DNA from: Armillaria gallica
Taxonomy: Eukaryota; Basidiomycota; Agaricomycetes; Agaricales; Physalacriaceae
Assembly (NCBI GenBank): GCA_037576215.1
Contig: JBANDB010000010.1
Span: 2,976,001 to 3,040,000 of the forward strand
Reading direction: 5' to 3'
DNA: 64,000 bases
Shown: positions 44,340 through 57,327 of the stretch, piece by piece
Layout of the letters: each line of letters starts with the position of its first letter
Position numbering within the stretch: position 1 is the first letter of the stretch
Notes under the pieces: generated by a model
Told to the model about the DNA's origin: nothing
The model's input: the letters and a program-made list of their open reading frames with translations, nothing else
Databases searched by the model: none
Made by a program: the position numbers and the translations under genes

Positions 44340-47300
44340 GGAATGTTGGGAGCTTCAAGGAAGTGGGAGAAAAGATGTAGAGCACTCTGCAGATGCCAGT
44401 GGACGAGGTAATTAAAGGAATATTGATATAGATCATTGATCAGTGGCAAGTCGAAGAACAAATGGTTTTTGTCTGGTATTTTGACGCCATTGTCGACTTG
44501 TTGACTAGAGTTCATTTGATGTTCCTGTGGCTTGTCAGATGGGATAATAAAACAAGAAAAACTCACACATGGTCTGGCGAAGAATTCTGGAGCATCGGGT
44601 GAGCTTGTTTTGTCCGAGATATCTGGCATGTGTAACACATTCTGGCTTATTTTCGATATTTTTCGCCGGTGATTTCACCGGTGCCGAACATTGCGAGGTA
44701 TGAAGCGGGGAAGAGAAGGAAGTGCATGGCGAGTCCCTGTGAGCGAACAGGCATCGCATAGATTTTGAGGTAAGTTGTTTAGCGCCAGTCTCCACAGGAG
44801 ACAGATATCCTAGCGACGCTGGGGTCATGGATATACCGGAACTCGGTCCGAGGCAAGCATTGAAATTTTATTTGCAAATCATGAAACGTGCGCGTGATTG
44901 CGTGATTGGGTTCGTTGCTCTGGTTTGACGGCTACTTCCATCTCTCTCTCTTCCTTTACTCCGACGTTCCTCGAGCGCATGCCACCACTAGTCTATCCGA
45001 ACGCGATACAGAACTGTGCCTGCGGCGCGCTATGTCCTTGACCTTAACGCGGCTGGTGCATGACGCTGTTCTTCATTGAGGACAATGGTCTGATGCTCTT
45101 CTACAGCAAGCATATCCTGCCTAAATCAGCTCTGGGCTGGAAAGGTTTAGGAGGTGGAGGACCTGTCTGTTTATATATGGGATTCTTGACGACGCTTGAA
45201 CTTGAAGGAGAGCACTGAGTGCAAGCATCTTCGCAAGGGTTTCCGTTATTGAACCTTGTTTTCCGTCAGCGTCTTTACTCAGCGTCTTAGCTGCAGGATC
45301 GTGCCTCTCTGAATAGTCAACAGTGTCGGGTCGGCGTGCACGATCGTAACAACGATGACGTGTGTGACGACTGATGTCCGTCGAGCGCCTGAACAGTGCC
45401 TGGACTGGAAAGGCTTAGGAGGCGGTCGATGTGTTTGTTCATATATCATTATGGCAGCCGGATATGTGGTGACGAAGGAGAACAGTGTAAGTGCCAGCAC
45501 CTTCCCACGAGTTTCTGCTATTGAACCTTGTTTTATCAGGATATACCGCATCTGGACCCGGTCATCCACATCTTGGCTGCAACATCATACATCACTATGT
45601 GAATAATCAACGGTACCATTCCGGGTCGGTGTGCGGGATCGTAACAACGACGATGTGTATGCGTGTACCCGTGAAGACGCCGACTGATTGATTCGTACCC
45701 GGACAGGTAACCAGGTTGCTTCAATTCCAATTGTCTTCGTCGTTGTATATCGCGAACAGTTCCCATCTCTTACAATATCGTCACCGAGGAATGCCAAACA
45801 TGAGTGCGATGTCACGTGAATGATACACGGGTGCGTTATATTGTCTTCCTTCGAAATCTGCAGGTTCTTGACTCTACAGTTAGATACGGTGTGACTCTTG
45901 AACATCACCCGAGCTCGACATTTTCGTGGCGTGCTGCTCTTACCCGGCATGGATTCCTTTGTACATGACACCCTTGTTCTTCTTTCGGTAAACGTGAGTC
46001 TCCTTCTTTACAAAAGTGTCAGTTGATGAAGCGCACATTCCCCTTGCATTTGACGGCCCCGTTGGGCTGGATGCGCGAAGTTGTTGCGTCCGTAATTTCT
46101 GTTCCTGACACCACCCTGTTCGTTTCCGATGTTTCCAGATGTAGCTGACGATGTCGTTTTTAGATCTCTGATGGATATAAGGAACTTCATTCTGAGGTAC
46201 ACAACACTTCATTCCCTTGGTCGCCCTCTCGCTGATCATCTCTTTTGCTTCGCCGGAGTGTAAATCCATGCTGACGTTCGCGATCAGGGTCCTACTTCCA
46301 ATCAAGACCACGATCCCTAAGCGCAAATGTCGGCTTCAGGGTTCGAACGACAAGCGCCAGTCTGACACAAAGGATGCCCGTCGTCGGCAAGGTGATGAGC
46401 CCACTTCTTTGTTATTTGTTTTACTGGTACAAGATCACCGCCAGATCGTTCTCCCTATGTACCCGACCGCATACAAGAATGCAGTCTTCTATTCTGGGTT
46501 CCGTTTAGATGCTCTACTGGAGCTGCGCCTTGCGGCTAGGCCAACTATTTCGATCGTTTCTGTAACTCTAACAAAGATTCCAATTAACCGAAGTCTTTAA
46601 ATGCCGTCGTCTTCGAGTAAGAAATAAAATTGTGTGACGCTTATACGTATGTATGGGCGGTATTAGTGGGATTCGTGTATCTGTGCAATGATTCGAGCTA
46701 ACAACAAATCGTCAAGCCCTACTGGACTGAGTTTCAATATCATGTTTCAAGTGACGACTTAGAGGGCGGCAGATGGACCGACCATTAATTTCCATAGTCG
46801 TGAGAGCCTTGACGACGACAATGTCACAGATTTGATCGGGAAACTTGTCGAATTGTTATGACACGTCTGCTTGTTTTTCTTGTTGCTTTATTTTCTGATA
46901 ATCAACCGAGTCGTTGAGCCGATGGTTTCCCAACGTATAGCCCCGTCATTGAACCCTCAGAATTGGTCAGTTTGTCGAGGTGAGATGACTCATCTACTCA
47001 AGCGATTCCCCTCGGGATGCCGGTCCTTCGGCAGTAAAATCAACGAGATGCACTTCATCCAGTGCTAGATTTGCTAGGAATTCGAAGCATTTCGATTCTC
47101 CAAGCTCCGATCAGGGCCGTTTCAGTCGAGCTCTATGGTTGGATCGCAGATCACTGAAGCGCTGTATCATCTAATTTCCCGGTCGAAGTAGCCGCTTGAT
47201 TGATTTTCAGACGGTCTCTTCGCACACATTCTTTACAGTACCTTCCCAGAAACCTCGCAAAGCTCTTCGTTTTGTGAAAGGGTGTGCGCTGACGAAGATG

Positions 47301-48640
47301 GATGAAATAGCTTCGGTTTGATTGCTGTCTCATCTGATCCCTCCTTCCTTTCTATGATCGCATTGAGGAGCTTAAATTTTATGTTGTGCGAACAAAGGCT
47401 TGGGATTATTTTTACTGCGTCGAGGGTTCTCTGCCATCCCGTCGCCAAGGCATGGGTTATTTAGAATCTTTCTCTGCCAAGGAGAATAAGACGTACCGTG
47501 AAGAACACCGGGGTTGGTGTCAGTCCAGAGACTGCACTACAAGGATAGTCGTCTTAGCCTTACTAGCCTTCGCCTCATCTTCCATATATCCATACCTGCA
47601 CGCCTCGTAAGCCATTGTAGTCTACATCGCCGTCGATATTGCTATCATCAGACTTTACTCGACATCACTGAAGATCAGTTAAGCATAGTCCATTAAGATA
47701 AAGGGATACTTACCAGAACTATAAGCTCGGTCACTCGCTGAACACTACGTGCCACTTTACACAGGAGTCAGGACGCCATCGGTTTCTCACCGTGTACCAG
47801 ACTTAGTATGTTTGAACATCAGCTATCGCCGTACTATTTGTAACTTGAAGGAAGGTATAGATATCAATCAACTACGTGGGGGAGTTTGTTTGTTGATCTT
47901 ACCATTCCAGACTAAATGAGATGGCTGGGTTCAAGCAACGTGATAAGCCGCATACGCATACCAACAGGTCAGGAACGTTTGACAACTCCGTCACATCCCA
48001 TGCAATCAATTACTTAGATGTTAAATCGATGTTGAACGTTGACTACCCACATCCTAGGATCTTTGGCCTCTTTGTCAACCATTTTCAGTAGAGGCCTTGG
48101 ACAAGGCCTTTGCATATTAAAGTCCAGCCAAGGCATATCTCAGCGCTGAACACGTCAAATCCCATTTCATTTCCGGATGCTCACATTCACCCATGATTGA
48201 TAAAATCTACTTTCTTCCTGATCTAGTATCCATGCATTCTTGTCTAACTACGTGCAAATTCAAGGGTGTCGTAGAGTACCAGTATTTCCTTTCGGTCCAT
48301 CGTTGATTCGTTGCTTGGAGAGTTCCAATGCCTCTCGTCAGCTTTCTGTGAAGGTTTCCTATTCCTATTACCAGATTCTACTTCATAATATGCTTGGACC
48401 GAAGTCATTTAATGTTCGACAACTCGTCAGCAGCCTCCTAGGTGCCCCTGGGCAACTGCTACAGTGACGAGGTCGTCTTGCGGTACTTGATTATCCAACG
48501 GTCACATAGCATAGAAGGAGTAAAGCAATAGACAGCGGGATGCGAATCATGAATGAAATGGTTATGTAAATTTGTGGAACTACTTAGGCTCTACAACATT
48601 TATATGTTCACTTTGGAACCGCGGATGGAAGAATTTGTAC
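44340..48640. other. Gene-poor end of unit C and following spacer
   Basis: 44340-47460 matches 25960-29100 of unit A. The conserved unrecognised ORF of unit A is present here at 45940-46326 (minus). From 47460 to 48640 there is unique sequence, apart from about 47820-48080, which resembles 5450-5720 and 33680-33900. ORFs at 47386-47610 and 48240-48467 have no recognised motif. No RNA gene is seen. Confidence 0.4.
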
Positions 48641-48651
48641 ATCAGATTCCT

Positions 48652-50158
48652 TTACCCCGGGATACAATGAGTGATCGTAGGGGGGCCTGGAAAGACGGTC
48701 TCCTTTGACTGATCTCGACCCGCCCCCGCAACGTGCCACAGAATACAATTACGGTAGTGTTGATGGAGAAATAGACGGTGTTCGCGTATAAGAGGTGCCG
48801 GATACTTCCTTGAATAATGTTCTTGTGTTGTGTGACGGTCTGTGATACTATGCAAAGTCGGTAGGTGCATGGTCGGAGCACCGTCACGCTCAAATTTCCA
48901 CGTCCTCCCATTCAGCTGATTGAGCGTGAATTAGTTAAAGCCAGAACGAAGCAACGGAACAAGCTGACATCAAAACCAAACTGATAAGCATCAAAATATT
49001 TGTGAATATCGGCGCGGAGGATGATAGCATTCTGGGGATGATCGAGTTCTTCCTTCTCTGGATTCTTATTAGGATCTAAATTCATGTCCCGGTACAAATC
49101 GGAAGTCTGATTATAAGGGAATGCAATCCGGAACTGAAAGACGGATGGGATAAAGTGCTTAAGGACAAAATAGACGGTACGAACCACGTTATTTTCGGCC
49201 AAAGGGAAAATGTGACAGACTTCCAAAGCAGTAAAATTATAGCCTCTTTGTCTTTTTGAGGCAGGAGAGCCCGTTACGCGGCATTCCATATCACGCTTGC
49301 GCACATAGTCCTTCATGGAGGATTTCTAAGGGTGTAGATGATTGTCATTGTGAAGGAGGATTGAAGAGCTGAAATTACCTGCCCTGTAATATCCGTGACC
49401 TGGGCGTGCAGAGACCGTCGCTGTGACGCTACGAGACGCGACTCTTTCGGTGATAGGCGAAGTGTCAATGTTTCCACACCAAGGAAACAACACTGTTGGA
49501 AATTACGCTTACATTAATTAATGACACCAGTAAAGATTTCCAATCAACTCACGTCCATTGCGAAAAACATAGAGAATATAATGCCCAGTGTATACCATCG
49601 GTAGGGTATGACAGTTTCCGACATTAAACGGGCCGTGCGTTATCTGCTGCAAAACCTGAATGGGCTGAGGGATCGTTCCATTCGCCCACATCACGCGAGG
49701 ATCACCAGTGAGACGGTACAACATAATATCTAGAATGATAGCATAGGATCAAATTAAAAATGCTTCAGAATAACTGTACTCACTAATAACTGACGGGACG
49801 GCAATAGATACCCATTCAATGAGCTTCTCCATGGACACAGGGTTATGGTCCGATACACAACAGCCTGCAACTCATAATGTTAGACCATGAGCTCAGAGAA
49901 AGTGATGAACAGACCGGCGACAAGGCGTATTTGTTTGTTTCCCGTCACGGGAATCCCGCTCGCCCAGATGTGGACATTCCGTTGGTCTTCGTTTTGGTAA
50001 GTACACATGGGGTGGAGTTCGAGATCTAGATTGTGAGTATTCATCCTACTTGCGATAATAGGATTCGGGCTATTATGCTCTGATTTTATACAACGAAACC
50101 GGCCTGAAGATAAAATCCCGGGCTCACGTGGAGATGCGATAGAGGATGTCTCCCGCAA
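48652..50158 (-). CDS. HNH_2-type nuclease-domain protein
   Basis: A multi-exon gene. The best-supported exons are 49325-49188, 49133-48969 and 48915-48652, with an earlier exon ending at 49553. The HNH core reads C-R-V-T-G-S, then E-V-C-H-I-F-P-L-A (central His), then N-A-I-I-L-R-A-D-I-H-K-Y-F-D (Asn and last His). This is the ββα-metal pattern of fungal HNH_2 (PF13391) proteins. Upstream exons carry M-W-A-N-G and I-T-H-G, plus I-L-Y-V-F-R, typical of the family's N-terminal half. The C-terminal exon has L-F-L-H-Q-H-Y and L-W-H-V-A-G-A-G-R. The first exon and one junction (about 49553 to 49500) are not settled; the latter is off by one base with the sites I tried. Role unknown; such genes are numerous in mushrooms. 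Confidence 0.7.
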
Positions 50159-50715
50159 CCATTGTGCTGCCCAGATGATCTGTTCTCTGTAACATGCATG
50201 CTGTACGTCACAATCGGAAGGAAAGGCGAGACCCTAGCCAGAACTTGATAAGATCGCACCCCTGATTATCAAGGGCATGGCCACGCAGTTTCCTCATTGT
50301 TCTCTTAATCAGATTTGAGAAAACAATAGCCGCATGGGATGGATGACATATCGATGCTGCGCGCAGAGAGCGCTCGTACTATGGTAGACAATGAAATGGC
50401 AATCAAAAATAAGCCGGTAGTACAAACGGAGCGTGATCCTGGGAGCAGCCGCTGCTGATGTAAGCCAGTCATAAAATGGTTCTGGTTCGCGATAAACTAC
50501 CACTAGTTGTCATGAAGCAACTAACGTCGCATATTCTATCCTCTATATCCTCTCAGCTTAAGCGCGACACTTTTATTTGTTCGAACACATATCCTACTCA
50601 TCTCATTGCGGGTCAGATGTCTCTGCATTACATTGTAGGTCTCGGAAGACTGATGCACTATCGTCGACAGGAATCAACCAATGCCTCACACCCGTCACAA
50701 GCGCTCTTCTGAAAA

Positions 50716-51834
50716 GATGGACACAAGATATTATGCAGGAATTTTGGGAAGAATTCCACCTCTGCCCGGTGGAGGTGCACACATGCGGTGTCTTGACGTA
50801 CGGTATCTTGCCTGCCGGTCGTGAAATACCCATGCTATCCACAGATCCTCTTCCTCTAGGAGAATATGGCTGGCATTTCCCTGGTCTGTTCCCCATGTAT
50901 CGTATCAACGTTTTATTAAATTCAATTTCTATAGTGTGGTTGCAAAAAGCCCCGTCGATCTATTCCATGGACAGAATGCCCTCGTTCAAAGTCACCCAAA
51001 GGAGCCACATCCAGAGACCGAACTCTTGTACTGGGGACCCTCACAGACTGGTGCGGTATTTCTTACTGATGCTGACTTCGTACGCTCATCACATTTGGTA
51101 GTATGATGTTGCACCTTCCGTCCAAGCACAAGTCTTGCAGCGAGATAAAAACCGCTGCTTGTTTTCCGGAACCACGCCTCCAGAGTTGACTGAAATAACG
51201 TGGGTGGTACCCCCATATTTTGCTTACGTGGTCAGTTCTTCTCGTAGCTCAACCTGTTCCCCGCCGATTGAACCAGAACCTTCAAAGGCTTTCCCTACTA
51301 CCTCTTATCGCGAAACGGCTGGCATGAGTTCCGACAAGCTGGAAACCCCATCCAATGCAATTCTGATGCATAAGATCTTATTCCGCTCTTCAATGACAAT
51401 GCATTCAGCGTAGACATCGACGTACATCTCCAAGCTTCTTCATTCATGTAGAATTCTCATAGCCACTTGTGCAGGACGACTACCGCATCCTCATCTTCCG
51501 CGAGTTGGGATCAGCACGAGGTCTTCTTCCAACCCATATGCCTTCACGACAACCCGATCCCCAGTTCGAGACGTTCTTGCGGGGACACTTTCATAGCTCC
51601 CTTCGAGCCAATATCTTCAACGGAGACATCAGAGAGGAATACTCTACGAATACTATCGTGAGGATGATGGGGGAGCTTGGTGTGGGGGAAGAAGACGAAG
51701 ACGACTTGGCACCGATGGATGATCCGCGGTGGCAGACCTTGCTCGGCAAAGAGATATGGGAGGACGTCATGCGGCGAAGAATTGCAAATGCGGACGTAGG
51801 TTACGATAGTGAAGAGTTCGTCGAAGATGATTAG
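50716..51834 (+). pseudogene. HNH_2-type nuclease gene, frameshifted
   Basis: It reads P-L-G-E-Y-G-W-H near the start and L-L-Y-W-G-P-S and A-V-F-L-T-D-A-D-F-V in a second phase. Then come V-L-Q-R-D-K-N-R-C-L-F-S-G (first Cys/His part of HNH_2), N-A-I-L-M-H-K, and L-F-N-D-N-A-F-S-V-D-I-D, which joins through a 50-nt intron to D-D-Y-R-I-L-I-F-R-E-L. It ends in an acidic tail at 51834. Frame is lost twice: near 51103 (probably a 2-nt loss before Y-D-V-A-P-S-V) and near 51375 (a 1-nt loss between H-K and D-L). Both could be real lesions or sequence errors. Part of its 5' flank (50520-50750) is repeated at 6690-6890 and 34900-35110. Confidence 0.65.
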
Positions 51835-52266
51835 GATTCCTACCTGTTTTACTTGAAAGAATATATTTTTTTATTGAGGAACAAGATGGTGGGAACAGAT
51901 GTACGGACTTGGTATTGTACATGTGCGAGTTCCAGCTGGGTGACCCTATCCCTTTCAGTTAACGAAGAACCATGTCCGGGAGCAAAAACCTGAAATGCGT
52001 GTGGTAGCCATGCACCTTTTGTCTTTCAAGGTCATCGTCAGCTGTTCCACCCCTCGTAGCCGAATACCCAGAACCAGACGAACATACTTTCTTGGTCCCG
52101 CTTAAGATTGTTCAGAGGACTAGTGGAAGGGCGATGGAATTCTTACACTGTTACAGGTCATAATACATACAAGGTGCGTAGGTTCATTATTCGACATATC
52201 TCAAGCATCGTATCTAATGCCTGTGATAGATGATGTACACATTCACACCAACTGCAGCGATATGAA
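51835..52266. other. Spacer between HNH gene and low-complexity gene
   Basis: The convergent 3' region of the two flanking genes. No coding signal was recognised. Confidence 0.4.
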
Positions 52267-52803
52267 TTACTTCTGTAGAGGTACGGGCTGGAGTAGAAGA
52301 GCGGATCGATCGCGTAGAGGAACACGTCGAGCAAGGGGAAGTGCTCGCGTTGGAAGGGGCACGATTTCTTGGAGCACACTGACGCGGAGAGCTGGCGCGA
52401 TTAGGCCTGGTGGCTCCGGTGCTCGAAGGGCTTGGTGCCTGGTGTAAGGAACAAGAGCACTATTCCCCGCGTCGGAAGTAGCGCGATTTCTCGCGGCGAC
52501 GGCAGGATTGCAAGGGAATAGGGCGTTGCTAGGCTGTGTATCGGTGAAGGACGAGCGGCGGGCCGCTGGCGAGCTTTGGACGCTACCACCATTCGAGACA
52601 GTGTGTATCTGAGAATAAGAAACGAATGATGGATACGCGGCCATCGTACGGAGGCTCTGAGGAGGGGCTGAATAAGTGCCGTGAGAAGCGGCGTACGCCG
52701 TGTTGTCGTACGGCGGGGTCGATGTAGGCACGGTGCCATACCCATTAATGACCGGAGCCTAGTAGTGAGACGGCGGGCCATAATGGTAGTAGTTCTGATT
52801 CAT
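52267..52803 (-). pseudogene. Low-complexity Ser/Ala/Pro-rich gene with one nonsense codon
   Basis: The ATG at 52803 opens M-N-Q-N-Y-Y-H-Y-G-P-P-S-H-Y, then a TAG (52761-52759) interrupts. The same phase continues with A-P-V-I-N-G-Y-G and 150 more residues to 52267. Composition is consistent across the stop (Tyr/Pro/Asn, then Ser/Ala, then Arg/Pro). TAG fits a CAG to TAG change. No domain is recognised; the sequence resembles disordered regulators. It could also be spliced around the stop, but no good site pair was seen. Confidence 0.4.
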
Positions 52804-53593
52804 GACTGAACAAAGGATGGTCAGTAGATTCTCTGTCAAGGGAGCTATTCGACGAACCGTGGAAAGGAACTTGATTCCTATGGTTTGGAGAGAGGATGTG
52901 ACTTGTCTATATATGTCTCCGATGGGCCATCATTACCGAGTTAGGCGTAACAGTATGAGAAGCTGGTTAAATGTCAGTCAAGAGCGAGGCGCTTGATTAG
53001 CGCTCTGGGAGCAGCGAAATCCATGATACCATTCCTGTACTGTCACGGCTTCTTGAAGTACTGAATCATCCCTCAATATCGTGCGTGTTCCTCGATGATT
53101 CAGCTGGGAAAGTCATTGAAGGTGTCGCTGAATCGATAAGTCACGTGTGAAACGTGAGCACAGTTCTGACTGATATCCTACAGTGTATGAAAATGGTTGT
53201 TATCAAGCACAACAGGGGGGGAAAATCAATCTCACTAAGTGATTTACGGTGTTGCAAACTTCTCATTCCCGTAGCATTTCAGCTGTGTCTAATGGTTCGC
53301 TATAGGACGTCATGATAAGGATAGTGACTGAAATCGTCGCACGGGAACCCATATAAACGCACGTTGAACGCACGGCATCCATTATCGTACAAATTGCTTA
53401 CATGATTGGCGTCACATATCAATTAGATTGCAGCGACAATTGTCAACCAGCAAATTGGAAGTAAAATCAAAGTAAAATGTCAACAAAACGTGGTTTTAAC
53501 GTGGTCGTGAGTCGAAACAAGCTGTTGCATATTCGCCCTTCGTACAGCCACCACGTGAGTCCAAAAGAGGAAGTCTTCTGACAAGCTAAACAC

Positions 53594-53923
53594 ATGACCA
53601 CGGCCCAGCTCGACTCGACAAATCGCCACCACCATGTATTCTACCAACCACCACCACCACCACCGACGACGACCCGTCCACCGCCCTCCTCTCCCACCTC
53701 GCCCATCGGCTGCATGCCGCCGACGCTATCGCCACACCAGTCACCACTTGTGACTCAACCCGACATCGGAAATCCCAACTTGGAGGTCGAAGGAAATCGG
53801 GACTATCGACAGCGGTGGGCGCGCGACTATCGCCTGACCCGACACGTCGGTCATTATTGGCATCAGGCTGTTGGCGCCACAGCTCTGGGACCGATGTTCG
53901 TCATGGGAGATTCGAGAAAATAA
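53594..53923 (+). CDS. Small His/Pro-rich protein, unrecognised
   Basis: 109 residues, ATG in the context AACACATGA. A poly-Pro run (about residues 19-24) and Thr/Pro/Ser stretch are followed by a more structured C-terminus rich in Arg, Tyr and Trp (R-Q-R-W-A-R-D-Y-R-L-T-R). A polyadenylation-like AATAAA lies about 60 bp after the stop (about 53989). No paralog in the window and no family recognised. It may be a genuine small gene or a chance ORF. Confidence 0.3.
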   Translation: MTTAQLDSTNRHHHVFYQPPPPPPTTTRPPPSSPTSPIGCMPPTLSPHQSPLVTQPDIGNPNLEVEGNRDYRQRWARDYRLTRHVGHYWHQAVGATALGPMFVMGDSRK

Positions 53924-53959
53924 GGAACTATATCTACTGGTTTGTATGTACATTGTAGT

Positions 53960-56900
53960 GGTACAACATATTCTTAACTATGCTTTTTGAATAAATACAG
54001 AATCATTACTCCTTTTACTCCTAGTTGGCCTGAAAGATGACAGGCAAGTAAGCTCTGTAGAACTTGTGAAATTTTCTCTTCAATGCCACCCAACCACACT
54101 GAGTTTTGAACTTCCACGCGACAAATTACTGAGCGCTCGCGAGCCAGTTCATTACGTGACTTCCCTTTCGGGTCGTCACATAACGGTCACGGAGGGCGAA
54201 TTTGACGCAACTGTCGAAACAGAAAGCGTGTGACCGTGACTAATTGTGACTTTCACTCTTCTCCAAACAAGACGTCATCGGTGATCACTGATCTGCAGGC
54301 TCGTACTCAGTCGAAGAAATAGCGCATGGCAGTCCTGCGTGTTCAAATTGACTGTGTGTCGATTGCACCTTGCGTAGTAACACTGTCTGCTGCGTTGTCA
54401 ATAAAAGCAGACGGACTCTTTCTGCATACGTAAGTTGCGCTCTTCCATGAGAACAGTCTTTAGAACAATTCGACGCACGGACTTAAACTGCTGTTCTTTA
54501 GCTGGCTTATGAACGGCCTCCATTCAATCACTGCTTATGACATGATAAACTCATGTAATAAGTCTCTCGATTTACCTTTCTTCGTCTGAGGGCCATATGT
54601 TACAACCTACCGGTAACCTTTCAACTACCGGGCAAAGAGCTTCAAATAGTCAGCGCCTGGTGCCCACGACACACACACATATATTGACGTAAGTTTCTGT
54701 TTTTGCGATTCATATGCTTCCTTGTCCTGTTTCACAATGTGAAGTTCCTTTCAGTAACGCCCTTGCCATCGCTGAAATTTGTCACAGCACAAAATGGAGC
54801 TGACCCAATGGTCCGGTTCTAGTCTCTCATCTAAAGACAACGAGATACTTGTTGTTCGGGGTGGTTTCATACATTTACCGGTCCAGATTTCCGCCACAGT
54901 GTGTCCACTTACGTCTCTGGTAAGGTGACCTTTGACAGTTGATTTCCCATGACAAAAGCACATTCTCAAGCGTGGACGATGACCCAGGACTACCCTGAAA
55001 GGAGGATTCTATGGCGCGGGTGTCCATGCTGATACCTAGACGCCCAATCAGTGACAGCTGAAAGACGACCAGGAACAAAATCCCTCGGCTATGGAGGGGA
55101 CCCCAATACCATAGCGTTACAGGGTGCCCACCATCGCCGATATCTTGCATCGTTTGCTGTTCTTCCCGAACGGGATATGTCTCGATCCTCTTCGCAATTA
55201 TATTTGCTAGGTCGCCGCCTGGTTCTCGTAATCGAGGGCAGCGATAACGTGCTACTGAATTTACCGTCTACTCTGCAGCGGTCTTTACTGTCATGGAGAC
55301 AGCATCCGTACTATGTTCTTTCTCTGCGCAGCTCATCATTCTTTGAAGACCCCTTTACCTGAGTCAGCGTCGCCAGTTGTATCAAGCCGAAGGGCAAGAG
55401 TACTTAGCATGTTCTCTCGTATTTTCCTAGAAGTGCTTGAACCTCGGTCGAATGTCGGTGTCCTTGGATATTGTCTACCACTGGTCGCCACGGCACCGTA
55501 TGTATAGCCATAAGGATAACCGCTAGGTCAAGGACACGATTCTATTCATCGACCAGTGACATCGCAATTGTGCGATCTTATTCTTCCATCAAAAGAGTTC
55601 CTATGTACTCAAGGCTCCAAACTCGTGTATATTATCTCGCCTTCAAGCCGCTGTTAGTGATTGTGAAGCCATTTCCATTCTTGCACGTTGCTCTCTGTGA
55701 TTCATGAGACGCATCGGCTGTTTTCAGATTCTCGTCTCCCAAAACAGGAAGGAGGTCATACTTCGCCGCCCACTGCATTAGGTCGTCGTTTCGTACGGAC
55801 CCTTCTAAAACTCCCATCATACCCCTCAACCTTGGGCGCTTCCTCATTACCCCGGAAATGAGCTTCTGCATATAAGTCAATTCATTTTGAGGGATGCTGG
55901 AAAACCTCGTGTTCCCTCATGTCGGAACAACGCCTTTCTGAACACTTCGTTCATACATCTGAGGTTTGTACGACAACATTGACGTTCGTAGCTCATCATA
56001 GCTGAGACTGATTTATCTCATGCCTTGACCTCACACTGGTGATACATGATCAGATCTTCATCGTGGTTCATATGAGTTCATATGTTACGAATCTTGTTGC
56101 TTCAATATGTGCTGGTCTACGACCAGACCGTCGTTCCTATCCTCTTTGATAAGGTCGCCTCACTCTGGATTTCCAGGTGGCCTTCATATCCTGATGGAAG
56201 CAGCGAGGTGTATGATATACTTAATTCATCAAGTATAAGACTTATCGCTGTGCTCGTTGTTCGGCTTGAAGATGTACTACTTTCATTTTCGGACATTATC
56301 TTCGATTATTTTCTGCAGCAGGTAAGTTTGGATGAGTTTTCCGACCTTGAAGAAATAAACCAAGTCACGTATATATATTGATATTCCGGCGGGTATTCAC
56401 GCAGTCTATGATAGTACCCAGCTGTGGTTTCCCTTACCTATCAGGTGGTAGATCGAGCAAGTTTGATTCATATGCCAATATCAAATGGTCTTTGTGATAT
56501 GCCTACCAGCTATACGGGTGTCGGATGTCCAGTATGAGATGAGAATGTTCAATCCTATAACCGGACCTACGTGGTCATTTATCCCGTACGGCATGCACCC
56601 TCTAATGAAGGAATCCTTCGTCCTCCGTCTGATACTGGAGATGCATCAGTGTCCTTCGAATAATATATATTTCGAAGACTTTGCGGAAACAATACCGATC
56701 CGTGTAGTTTCCGTATCCATCTACCCGCCTTTCTTGAACGCCGTCGGATAAACTTCGGTGGAATTCTCTCAGTCTATGTTTTTAAACTTTCGCGTGTGAG
56801 CTACTTTGTACGATACCGAGGGGCGACATCTTCTGAAAGGTATCTAGCAAAGAACGCCGAGTCGTGAGCTCTCGCGTCTGGTATGACTGGTATTCGGAGC

Positions 56901-57300
56901 CACGAATTCTTCGCGACCATATGCCATGCGCAGAAAAGCAGCTCAAAGACGGCTTTGAGGCGGCCCCACCCTCAATTTGCTTCTGAGTGCTTCTCTCAGG
57001 CTTCCATTTGCAACAGGACATCTATCTATACAATGAATCCATCAACTATATAAGATCAACTGTAGTTGCAAGACGTATCTATGCCTCATGTCTGTCCCAT
57101 AATACATTTGAGAGTATGTACCCTCTTCGCAAATCATTAATCATTGCAGATCCGGTGCCCTGTTCTGAAGCACTCCCCAGTTCGACATTCCCAGACCATT
57201 ACGGTCCGTTGCATACCTACTTAAGCCGTTCCACAAACATCTATAAGTCAACCGCGAGAAATGATTTTTAGTTCAGTACGTCGTGTATATTCAAGTACAC
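53960..57300. other. Gene-poor stretch with unassigned ORFs
   Basis: Several moderate plus-strand ORFs (55051-55362, 56082-56381, 56485-56751) have protein-like composition but no recognised motif. The frame at 56082-56381 runs into a strong donor (CAGCAG|GTAAGT at about 56320). The acceptor TTTCCCTTACCTATCAG lies at about 56427-56443, so a spliced gene may cross 56.1-56.8 kb. Frames were not reconciled and no product is claimed. Confidence 0.3.
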
Positions 57301-57327
57301 ACATTGCCCCAATCATCTTCCTTCTCT

